64,000 nt of DNA from the NCBI GenBank assembly GCA_963818855.1, contig CAWFUH010000003.1, forward strand, positions 186,001 to 250,000. Reading direction: 5' to 3'. Both the position numbers and the translations under genes were made by a program. The notes below the pieces were generated by a model. That model worked only from the letters and a program-made list of their open reading frames with translations, searched no databases and was not told the origin of the DNA. Below, one piece after another: positions 16,171 through 23,648 of the stretch (positions are counted from its first letter, which is position 1; every line of letters starts with the position of its first letter). Source of the stretch: Bog-159 sp963818855. GTDB lineage: Bacteria; Acidobacteriota; Terriglobia; Bryobacterales; Bryobacteraceae.

Positions 16171-17577
16171 ATGTCCCGCCTAACTGCGGTTCCGGGTCGG
16201 ATCCTGATCGTCGACGACGACGAGCGGCAGCGTGCCGCCTTGGCTGCCATGCTGTCCGGTCCTGACTTTGAAACGCAGGTCGCCGGCGATGGTCAGGAAG
16301 CGCTGGAACGGCTCACTACCTTCAACGCCGACGTCATCGTTGTGGATCTGGTCATGCCGCGCATGGATGGCTTTGAACTGCTCCGGTGCCTGAAGGAGCG
16401 CGGGGACGTCACGCCGGCGATCGCACTCACCGCTTTCGGCAGTATCGAAAAGGCGCTTTCCGCCGTCCATGACCTCAAGGCATTCTGGTTTCTGGAGAAG
16501 CCGGTGGAGTCGCGCGCCTTCAAGATTCTTCTGGAACGCGCGATTCGCTACAAACGAAGTCTGCAGAAGACCGACGAACTGGAGCGCGACCTGAGCCTTC
16601 GCGGCGTACTCGGGAACATGGTAGGAACCTCCCCGGCCATGCAGCAGATTTTCTCGCAGATCAGACAGCTGGCGCCCACTTCAGCACCTGTCTTGATCCG
16701 TGGAGAGAGCGGCACCGGGAAGGAGTTGGTTGCGCGGGAGATCCATAAGTGCAGCCCCCGCGCGGATGGGCCTTTCGTAGCGATCAATGCAGCCGCATTA
16801 CCCGAGACCCTGGTTGAAAGCGAGCTATTCGGCCACGAGAGAGGCGCGTTTACGGGCGCCATGGAACGCTCGGCCGGTTGCTTTGAGCAGGCCCACGGGG
16901 GCACTTTGTTTCTGGACGAAATCGGCGAGATGCCGCAGTCCACGCAGCCGAAACTTCTGCGCGTTCTGGAGGATTTGCGAGTGCGGCGGCTTGGTGGTAA
17001 GCATGAGATTGCCGTAGACGCCCGGGTACTTGCCGCAACCAGTCAGGAACTCGGAACGCATTTGCGCGAAGAACTTTACTACCGGTTGAGTGTATTCCAG
17101 ATTGTGATTCCCCCGCTGCGTGAACATAAAGAAGATATCCCGCCGATCGCCGATGTGATGCTGCAGAATCTGAACAAGAAATACAGCACGCGCGTCACTG
17201 GGGTCACGGGCGAAGTTCTGGATCTTTTTCATCGATACGATTGGCCTGGTAATGTGCGAGAGCTGCGCAATGTTCTGGAGCGGGCCGCCATCATGGCAGG
17301 CCAGGGCTTGATCAGCCTGACGCACCTGCCATCCCCTGCGCTTGGTGGAAGCCCCGACCCATACGCTGAGCCCGCCGCCGCCTATGATGGCCCTGTCGTG
17401 CTCCAGCCAGGCCAGCCACTCATGAAACTCGAAGCGGCTTACATCCAGCTCACGCTCGAACACGTGCGCGGCAATCGCAAACTGGCCGCTGAGATGTTGG
17501 GGATTAGCCTGCGGACGCTGCAGAACCGGATCGCCGCACTGCGCGAAGAGGCCAAGGCGACAAGTCCCGGCTTATAA
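16171..17577 (+). CDS. NtrC-family sigma-54-dependent response regulator
   Basis: 468 residues. The receiver domain (residues 8-125; RILIVDDDERQ; acceptor in VIVVDLVMPRMDG) is followed by an AAA+ domain with Walker A GESGTGKE, the sigma-54 contact loop GAFTGA, Walker B GGTLFLDEIGE and REELYYRL, then a Fis-type helix-turn-helix (NRKLAAEMLGISLRTLQNRI). A short gap relative to relatives exists before REELYYRL. It activates transcription from sigma-54 promoters. No cognate kinase is adjacent. The ATG lacks a Shine-Dalgarno sequence; TAAAAT lies eight bases upstream. Confidence 0.93.
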   Translation: MSRLTAVPGRILIVDDDERQRAALAAMLSGPDFETQVAGDGQEALERLTTFNADVIVVDLVMPRMDGFELLRCLKERGDVTPAIALTAFGSIEKALSAVHDLKAFWFLEKPVESRAFKILLERAIRYKRSLQKTDELERDLSLRGVLGNMVGTSPAMQQIFSQIRQLAPTSAPVLIRGESGTGKELVAREIHKCSPRADGPFVAINAAALPETLVESELFGHERGAFTGAMERSAGCFEQAHGGTLFLDEIGEMPQSTQPKLLRVLEDLRVRRLGGKHEIAVDARVLAATSQELGTHLREELYYRLSVFQIVIPPLREHKEDIPPIADVMLQNLNKKYSTRVTGVTGEVLDLFHRYDWPGNVRELRNVLERAAIMAGQGLISLTHLPSPALGGSPDPYAEPAAAYDGPVVLQPGQPLMKLEAAYIQLTLEHVRGNRKLAAEMLGISLRTLQNRIAALREEAKATSPGL

Positions 17578-17581
17578 ACGC

Positions 17582-17857
17582 TCAGCGCCGGGATTGGCGA
17601 TGCGCGCCGCCTCCCAACCCGCCCAGGTCGATGATCACTGCGACAAGCAGCCACAAGAGATTGATTCCAGCCGTCGGCATGCCACTGTTAAGTTCCCAGG
17701 CGTATACGATCGTGGTGAGCGGCAGGAAAATGAATCCGAGTACCGGCAGCAGCAGGCCGCCGTGGAATGCGCGCTGCAGGTAGGTTGAGAAGAACCACAT
17801 CAGCGCCAACGCGACGCGTGGAAACAGCAGGATCACGAGCAGGAGGAAGCAAGGCAT
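17582..17857 (-). CDS. Small integral membrane protein, unknown function
   Basis: 91 residues from MPCFLLLVILLF with AGGAGG upstream. Two long hydrophobic segments (residues 2-24 and 35-55) and a third (65-85; NLLWLLVAVIIDLGGLGGG) suggest three membrane helices. It is convergent with the NtrC-type gene and divergent from the HATPase gene. No family was recognised with confidence. Confidence 0.62.
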   Translation of the reverse strand: MPCFLLLVILLFPRVALALMWFFSTYLQRAFHGGLLLPVLGFIFLPLTTIVYAWELNSGMPTAGINLLWLLVAVIIDLGGLGGGAHRQSRR

Positions 17858-17996
17858 AGTCAGTCTCGATCCGGGCAGCACGCGCCCGCGCAGTATCGCA
17901 TAGCACGTAAGTGCCCACACGAATTACGCGACAGCCGTTTCGTGCGTTTGCGATCCGGCTCGTGCCAGAACTGGCCTTATACTGAAGAGAATTCCC

Positions 17997-18839
17997 ATGA
18001 GCGAGCGTTACCTGGGTCTTCTGATTGGCGCCGCGCCCGATCTGCCGCCGCTGTTTGAAAGCCAGTCGGACGATCTCGAATGGATGGTTGTCCAAACATC
18101 CAGTCTTCCGATCGCACTGAACTGCCTGCGCCGGCGCATGTACCACCTGGTTGTCGCCGAACATCAGCAGGCTGCCGGCGCCGGCAGTGAACTAGTGGCT
18201 GAAATCCGCGAGGCCCAGCCTGGCGTGAAGGTCATCGTCATCGGCTCTGTCCCCAGCAATGCCGAAGTGATCGAGGCGATACAACAGAAGGCGTTCAGCT
18301 ATTTCAGCAGGCCCTTTGACCCCGCCGCCGTCCGGGACATGATGCAGAGCGCCGTCACCGAACTGTGCTGGGATGATGGAATTCGGGTCCTGTCTGCGGA
18401 TCCCGAGTTCCTCACCCTTAGAATTCGCTGTGACCTTCCGACGGCCGAACGCTTGCAGCGTTTTTTCGAGGAGTTGAAAAACGACCTCGATCCGGAGGAG
18501 CGCAGCCACGTCGCCATGGCGTTTCGTGAAATGCTGCTCAACGCTATAGAGCATGGCGGCAAACTCGATCCTGGCGAGTGGGTCCGCGTCTCTCGTGTTC
18601 GCAGCCACCGCTCCCTGGTCTACCACATGGAGGACCCCGGAGCGGGGTTCTCCCGCTCAGCGCTCGATCACGCCGCGGTGGCCAACTCTGAGGAGACGCC
18701 CCTCGAGCACCTCGAAGTCCGCAAGGCGGCAGGAATGCGCGTGGGCGGCTTCGGCATGCTGATTGCGAAAAAGCTCGTCGACGAAGTCATCTATAACCAA
18801 AAGGGCAACGAGGTCATTCTGGTTAAGTACCTCGATTGA
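17997..18839 (+). CDS. Pseudo-receiver fused to HATPase (RsbW-like) domain
   Basis: 280 residues. Residues 1-120 have a receiver-like fold, but the phosphoacceptor position reads VVAEHQ (Glu instead of Asp), so it is probably not phosphorylated. Residues 135-280 form an HATPase domain with N-box EMLLNAIEHGG, MEDPGAGFS and GGFGMLIAKKL, as in anti-sigma factor kinases. A role binding the STAS protein or a sigma factor is inferred. The start codon is an ATG with AAGAGAATTCCC upstream. Confidence 0.82.
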   Translation: MSERYLGLLIGAAPDLPPLFESQSDDLEWMVVQTSSLPIALNCLRRRMYHLVVAEHQQAAGAGSELVAEIREAQPGVKVIVIGSVPSNAEVIEAIQQKAFSYFSRPFDPAAVRDMMQSAVTELCWDDGIRVLSADPEFLTLRIRCDLPTAERLQRFFEELKNDLDPEERSHVAMAFREMLLNAIEHGGKLDPGEWVRVSRVRSHRSLVYHMEDPGAGFSRSALDHAAVANSEETPLEHLEVRKAAGMRVGGFGMLIAKKLVDEVIYNQKGNEVILVKYLD

Positions 18840-19061
18840 TCTTCCGCCGTCGCGACTATCGAGTAGTCAGGCCCAGGAAGCTCACAGGTAGCTCCAACGA
18901 CAGCGGGGCGCTAAACAGCCCGCACCGTAACCTTAAGGTATCCAGGATATGGTAGACTAAGAGCGGCTTATCAAACCAGACGAACTGAGCGGCCAATGCT
19001 ACATTGGGCCCGCCCCGTTGCTCCGTCCGCAGATGGCTTTTCGCCGGAAAGAACGTGTGCA

Positions 19062-19586
19062 ATGATTCCTTTGACAGTTCCAGGCACTTCAGAAAAAGTA
19101 CCGGCCAGTAATTCCGATAACACCATTCTGTTTGCAGACGACGATGGAAGCTATCAGGAGTTAGTGGCGAAGCTGCTTTACAAGTGCGGCTACCATGTTA
19201 TTTTGGCACGGGACGGGAACGACGCGATTCAAAAAGCTCGTGAATTCGACGGAGTCATTCAATTGCTTTTGTCCGACGTCGAGATGCCCGGGATGACTGG
19301 AATCGAATTGGCGATTCAGATAAACAAGGAGCGGCCTGACACAAAAATCCTTCTCATCTCCGGTCTCCCTGCTGGAATGCTGGTTCTGAACAACGGCTGG
19401 CAATTCCTCCCAAAACCATTTGTGTCCGATATGCTTAGAGACAGGATCCGTGACTTCCTGAGCGAACAGCCATCAATCAAAGATCACTTACCGGATACCG
19501 GGACTTCTGAAATCCCTGAAGTTCGACCAGGCGGGAAAGAAGAAGCGTTTTGCAGCGGGCCTGAAGACAAAAATGGTTCCAAGTGA
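19062..19586 (+). CDS. Single-domain response regulator (CheY-like)
   Basis: 174 residues from MIPLTVPG. The receiver domain covers about 20-145 (TILFADDDGSYQELV; acceptor in LLLSDVEMPGMTG; K in LPKPF). There is no output domain; a polar 30-residue tail follows. GGAAAG lies about ten bases upstream. An in-frame extension to 18996 is less likely. It could act in the same network as the kinases nearby; the partner is unknown. Confidence 0.85.
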   Translation: MIPLTVPGTSEKVPASNSDNTILFADDDGSYQELVAKLLYKCGYHVILARDGNDAIQKAREFDGVIQLLLSDVEMPGMTGIELAIQINKERPDTKILLISGLPAGMLVLNNGWQFLPKPFVSDMLRDRIRDFLSEQPSIKDHLPDTGTSEIPEVRPGGKEEAFCSGPEDKNGSK

Positions 19587-19749
19587 TCCGAAGCTCAGCC
19601 CGATCGACGCCGGCATGCACGGCTCGTCGCATTGCAACCGGATTACCGGCGATAGCTCCTCAGCTCCCCGCCGCCCCTTTTGAGAGCGACTGATTAACGC
19701 CTTGGAGGGCGCCCGCGTTTGCTCCGGCTGGAACCGGCATCTCGCAACG

Positions 19750-20140
19750 GCTTTTCGCTCCCCCGCAACGACTGCCCGTTTCCAGGCCGCCATTCCGGGA
19801 TCGAAGTTCCCAGCCTGCTGCTTCGATGCTTTGCTGAATTCTCGCCAAGTCCGTTCGGCCTACGGCTCCTTCGCTCTTTCCGGTTAGCCCCGGATTGGGC
19901 GAGATCGCCGCCGCAAGCCCGTTTCTCGGCTGAAATTCCGCAATCCCGATCAGTGCCCACACCTCCACTCCCCTTCAGGGTGTTTTGCACCCCTCCGGAT
20001 CAACGTATCAGCGCGGCCACAAATCAAGGGCTCGCCTCCCGAATGTGTCCGATTGCCTTTCGCTCCCCGCCGCCGTTCTACTGGAATAGTTCGACTGCGG
20101 ATCAACGTTCCAGGCTCGCTTCACTTCCGTTCGGCTTGCT
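19750..20140 (-). repeat. Two diverged direct repeats in intergenic DNA
   Basis: On the minus strand two blocks share the same ordered words: GCCGAACGGA, then GGAAC-T-GATCC, then GGCGGC and GGGGAGCGAAA. The shared words lie about 276-305 bp apart (for example TCCGTTCGGC at 19850 and 20126 on the plus strand). They look like old copies of one non-coding element. Confidence 0.5.
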
Positions 20141-20357
20141 GTTCCCCGAACCCCTTGGAACCAAGTGCTATGTTCACTCCAAACGCTGTTACAGTCAAAT
20201 GAATTTCGCGCGCGCGGCACAGTTTTCCTCAAGATTCTCGCAGCGTATTTTGTTATAGTTAGAAGACGCACGCTTTGGATTGTTTGTGCATAAAACATGC
20301 AAGACTGGCTTTGTTGTTATTAGTGGCGCAGATCCGCGTTAGCCCGTCCGCGACGCC

Positions 20358-20391
20358 ACTCCCATCTATAAACGCGACTCCCATCTATAAT
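20358..20391 (+). promoter_or_regulatory. Duplicated -10 region upstream of the enolase-superfamily gene
   Basis: ACTCCCATCTATAA occurs twice in tandem with a 19-bp period. This gives TATAAA (20367-20372) and TATAAT (20386-20391). AGGAGG follows at 20403 and the ATG is at 20415. Confidence 0.6.
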
Positions 20392-20414
20392 GGTGGATCA
20401 GTAGGAGGCCAGCA

Positions 20415-21818
20415 ATGTCCAAGCACGACCCCGCGCTTATAGGCCGCCGTGGAATCATAAAAGCATCCACCGCACTTCTAGGCGGAGCCGCCCTGGGAAC
20501 CCGCGCCAAAGCCGAACCGCCTTTTCAGAACGTCAACACCAATTCGAGCCCTTCCACATTGAAGATCACCGACCTGCGCATAGCCACGGTGCGCAAGCCG
20601 GGTCCCAGCCCCTGCACCATTATCCGGCTCGATACTAATCAGGGCGTCTACGGACTCGGCGAAGTCCGTGACGGCGCCAGCGCCACTTACGCGCTGTTTC
20701 TGAAAAGCCGTGTGGTCGGCGAGAACCCGCTGCGCATCACTTACATTTTCGAAAAGATCAAACAGTTCGGCGGCCACGCCCGGCAGGCTGGCGGCGTAGT
20801 GGCTGTCGAAGAGGCTCTCTGGGATATCGCCGGTAAAGTTTACGGCGTGCCTATCTACCAGATGTTGGGCGGCAAGTTCCGCGACAAGATTCGCATCTAC
20901 GCCGATACCGAAGAGTCCCCGGACGTGATGGAATACGCCAAGCGCCTCAAGATTCGTAAAGAGGAGATGGGCCTGACCTGGCTGAAGATGGATCTCGGCA
21001 TTAACATGGTCGCCCAAATTCCCGGAACCGTAACCATGCCTTCCGGCGAGACCCCTTGGGAGCGGAATCAGTTGCCGCATCCGTTCACCGCCGCGGAGGT
21101 GACCGACAAAGGCATCGAGAAACTCTGCGAATATGTGGCGGCGGCGCGCGAAGCGGTGGGCATGGAGATACCACTCTCCATGGATCATCTGGGCCACCTC
21201 GGCGTACATTCCATCATCCGGCTGGGAAGGGCGTACGAGAAATACAACCTCTCCTGGATGGAAGACGTGATTCCGTGGCAATACACTGACCTGCTGCAGC
21301 GCATCACCATCGAGAGCCCCACTCCCATCCTCACCGGCGAAGATATTTATTTGAAGGAACCGTTTATCAACTTGTGCGCGAAGCACGCCGTCAGCAAGAT
21401 TCATCCGGATATCTCCACCTCCGGGGGCATCCTGGAGACCCATAAGATTGGCGATGCCGCTATGGAGTATGGCGTCCCCATGGCCATGCACTACGCCGGT
21501 TTGCCGATCGGCGCGCTGGCCAGCGTGCACTGCGCCGCGGCCACCGAGAATTTCCTCGCGTGCGAAAATCACTCGCTGGATGTGCCCTGGTGGCAGGACC
21601 TGGTGGAAGGCATCGACAAGCCCATCATCAACAAAGGCTTCATTACCGTGCCCGATAAACCGGGACTGGGCATAACGCTCAATGAAGATGTGGTGCGCCG
21701 GCATCTGGTGCCGGACACCGGTTTCTTCGAACCGACTCCCATGTGGGACAAGGAACGTTCCTGGGACCGGCTCTGGAGCATGGCGCCGCGGGCGGCAGCA
21801 GCGGCGAGAGATGCTTAG
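20415..21818 (+). CDS. Tat-exported mandelate racemase/muconate lactonizing enzyme family protein
   Basis: 467 residues. A Tat signal (GRRGIIKAS, then ALLGGAALGTRAKA) is followed by the enolase-superfamily N-terminal domain (ITDLRIATVRKPG, GLGEVRDG) and a barrel domain with WLKMDLG, MDHLG, WMEDV and TGEDIY, the usual order of Lys/metal-ligand strands, then KIHPDISTSGGI. Family members abstract a proton alpha to a carboxylate, often in acid-sugar catabolism; the substrate cannot be told. AGGAGG precedes the start. It overlaps the TPR gene by 8 bp. Confidence 0.85.
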   Translation: MSKHDPALIGRRGIIKASTALLGGAALGTRAKAEPPFQNVNTNSSPSTLKITDLRIATVRKPGPSPCTIIRLDTNQGVYGLGEVRDGASATYALFLKSRVVGENPLRITYIFEKIKQFGGHARQAGGVVAVEEALWDIAGKVYGVPIYQMLGGKFRDKIRIYADTEESPDVMEYAKRLKIRKEEMGLTWLKMDLGINMVAQIPGTVTMPSGETPWERNQLPHPFTAAEVTDKGIEKLCEYVAAAREAVGMEIPLSMDHLGHLGVHSIIRLGRAYEKYNLSWMEDVIPWQYTDLLQRITIESPTPILTGEDIYLKEPFINLCAKHAVSKIHPDISTSGGILETHKIGDAAMEYGVPMAMHYAGLPIGALASVHCAAATENFLACENHSLDVPWWQDLVEGIDKPIINKGFITVPDKPGLGITLNEDVVRRHLVPDTGFFEPTPMWDKERSWDRLWSMAPRAAAAARDA

Positions 21819-22971
21819 CCGCTGGTGGTGGGTTGTGGGTGGTGGGTTGTGGGTCTCCATTATCGCGGCCGCCCAGCAACCCCGGCAACTCTTCGAGCAG
21901 GGCCAGCGGGCCATGAACGCAGGGGATCTCGCGACCGCTGAAAGGGATTTTCACGTCGTCCTGGCGGCCGAACCCGATAACGTCGGCGCGCACGGCAATC
22001 TGGCCGTCGTCCACATGCGGCGAAAGCAGTGGAAAGCCGCGCTGGCCGAGTTGCTGGCCGCCGAACGGCTGGCGCCCGGGATGCCTGGCATCCGGCTGAA
22101 TATCGGGCTGGTCTATTTCCGGCAGGCCGATTATGCACACGCCATCGAACCATTCGCCTCGGTGGTGCACGATCAGCCGGATTCGACGCAAGCGCGCTAC
22201 CTGCTGGGCCTGTGCTACTTCTTCACCGAACGCTACGCCGATGCCGCCCAAACGCTCGAGCCGCTTTGGCTGCACGAATCGGCAAATCTGAACTACCTGT
22301 ACGTCGTCTCGATTGCCGCCAACAAATCCGGACGCGCCGAACTCGACCAGCGCGCCACCGCCCGCCTGATCGAGGTGGGCCAGAACTCGGCCGCGTTTCA
22401 CTTGATCTTGGGCAAAGCGCACCTGGCGCACGAACTATACGACCGCGCCTTGGATGAGTTCGCGCAGGCCGCCCGCATAGATCCCAAGCTGACTTTCGTG
22501 CACTATTTCCTGGGTGCGGTCTACCGGCGCCAGAACGAACTGGAAACCTCCAAACAGGAATTTCTGAAAGACGCCGCCATTGAGCCGGATGTGGCTTACA
22601 ATTACGATGCGTTAGGCGCGGTCTGCTACGCCCTCAACCAGATTCCGGAAGCCGAGCGTTACTTCAGAGAGGCGCTGCGCCTGGATGCCGGACTGGGCGC
22701 TTCCGATTACGGTCTGGCTAAAATCTACAAGCAACAGGGCAAGTATGCGGCTGCGCTCGAGCTGCTGCGTGCCGCCGGCGAGATCGATCCCCATAGCGCC
22801 AGCGTCTATTACCTGCGCGGCCAGATTCTTTTCGCCACCGGCCGGCGCGGTGAAGCCAAGTCCCAGTTTGCTGAAGCCGCGCACCTGAAGCAGGCCACCC
22901 GCGACGAACTGGAGCGCCAGATCAGCGGCCAACACCCATCTGATCCGCAACTGGCGCGCGAAGATCAGTAG
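21811..22971 (+). CDS. Exported tetratricopeptide repeat protein
   Basis: 386 residues; the ATG lies inside the end of the preceding gene. The signal peptide (MLSRWWWVVGGGLWVSIIAAAQQ) is partly encoded by a GGTGGTGGGTTGTGGG repeat. About nine TPR units follow (for example AERDFHVVLAAEPDNVGAHG, AERYFREALRLDAGLGASDY). It is a periplasmic or secreted scaffold of unknown partner. The overlap suggests coupled translation with the Tat-exported enzyme. Confidence 0.82.
   Translation: MLSRWWWVVGGGLWVSIIAAAQQPRQLFEQGQRAMNAGDLATAERDFHVVLAAEPDNVGAHGNLAVVHMRRKQWKAALAELLAAERLAPGMPGIRLNIGLVYFRQADYAHAIEPFASVVHDQPDSTQARYLLGLCYFFTERYADAAQTLEPLWLHESANLNYLYVVSIAANKSGRAELDQRATARLIEVGQNSAAFHLILGKAHLAHELYDRALDEFAQAARIDPKLTFVHYFLGAVYRRQNELETSKQEFLKDAAIEPDVAYNYDALGAVCYALNQIPEAERYFREALRLDAGLGASDYGLAKIYKQQGKYAAALELLRAAGEIDPHSASVYYLRGQILFATGRRGEAKSQFAEAAHLKQATRDELERQISGQHPSDPQLAREDQ
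21822..21854 (+). repeat. GGTGGT/GGGTTG repeat (family C, copy 1), G-quadruplex-prone
   Basis: Repeated GGTGGTGGGTTGTGGG on the plus strand, inside the signal-peptide region of the TPR gene. It has enough G tracts for a quadruplex. Related runs are at 26689-26782 and 42626-42660. Confidence 0.7.
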
Positions 22972-22975
22972 GCCC

Positions 22976-23018
22976 GTGGGGCAGACCTCCAGGTCTGCGG
23001 CGGGTCTCCAGACCCGCG
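22976..23018 (+). repeat. Dispersed palindromic element (family A, copy 1, partial)
   Basis: GTGGGGCAGACCTCCAGG begins the element. It has two consecutive perfect hairpins, CAGACCT/AGGTCTG and CGGGTCT/AGACCCG, each with a two-base CC loop. It lies between the TPR and sigma-factor genes. Confidence 0.85.
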
Positions 23019-23048
23019 ACAAAAACAGGTCACGCGCGCTAAACTGAC

Positions 23049-23648
23049 GTGAGCCACGTGTTCCCGCCCACCACCAGCTTCGGCGCGGTCGAGAAGGTAA
23101 AAGACGGAGACTACAACGCGTTCGCCGCCCTCTTTGCCAAATATCGCCGGCGGCTGGCCGTACTCCTGCGATATAAGGCGGGCGCGGAGTTACTATCCCG
23201 GCTCGAAATCGATGACCTGCTGCAGGAGACCTTTCTCCGCGCCTTCCGCGATATCGAGCGCTTCACCTACGAATCGCCCTGCAGCTTCTGGAACTGGTTG
23301 TCTTCCATCGCCGGCCACGTGGTCGAGGACGCCGCGCGTTTCGAGGGCCGCCAGAAGCGCCACGCCGCGGAAGCTGTGCGCTTTCGATCCATCACAAATC
23401 CCCTTGGCCCCGATCCCATCGATCCCAGAACGCCATCTCTCCTGCTATCGGAAAAAGAAGCCGTGCAAACGCTGTTCGAGCGGTTGGATGCGCTGCCGGA
23501 CGACTACCGGCAGGTGATCCTCTTAGCCAAGGTCGAAGGCCTTTCCACATCCGAGATTGCCGCAAAACTGGACAAATCGCGCGCGAACGTGGCCCTCCTG
23601 CTGCACCGCGCTTTGAAACGCTTCCGCGCCATGGCAGAGCAGCCATGA
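23049..23648 (+). CDS. RNA polymerase ECF-type sigma factor
   Basis: 199 residues from a GTG start. Region 2 (YNAFAALFAKYRRRLAVLL, DDLLQETFLRAFRDIERF) and region 4 (LPDDYRQVILLAKVEGLSTSEIAAKLDKSRANVALLLHRALKRFR) are complete. The stop overlaps the ATG of a Ser/Thr kinase gene by 4 bp (ATGA), and no anti-sigma factor is seen. Control through the kinase, as in kinase-linked ECF groups, is a reasonable inference. Confidence 0.9.
   Translation: MSHVFPPTTSFGAVEKVKDGDYNAFAALFAKYRRRLAVLLRYKAGAELLSRLEIDDLLQETFLRAFRDIERFTYESPCSFWNWLSSIAGHVVEDAARFEGRQKRHAAEAVRFRSITNPLGPDPIDPRTPSLLLSEKEAVQTLFERLDALPDDYRQVILLAKVEGLSTSEIAAKLDKSRANVALLLHRALKRFRAMAEQP

Larger units (their letters stand above)
19587..20414. 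other. 830-bp intergenic region with degenerate direct repeats, no gene supported
   Basis: Open frames on both strands (for example 19719-20258) have unusual composition and no recognisable domain. The region contains imperfect repeats (see 19750-20140) and near its end the promoter of the enolase-superfamily gene. Confidence 0.55.

Noticed and set aside
19719..20258. 179-codon plus-strand frame
   Set aside because: Arg/Phe/Pro/Ser-rich with no domain or ribosome site; it overlaps diverged direct repeats and is best seen as non-coding.
20478..21914. Long minus-strand open frame (478 codons)
   Set aside because: It is antisense to the enolase-superfamily gene, which has a Tat signal and active-site motifs.
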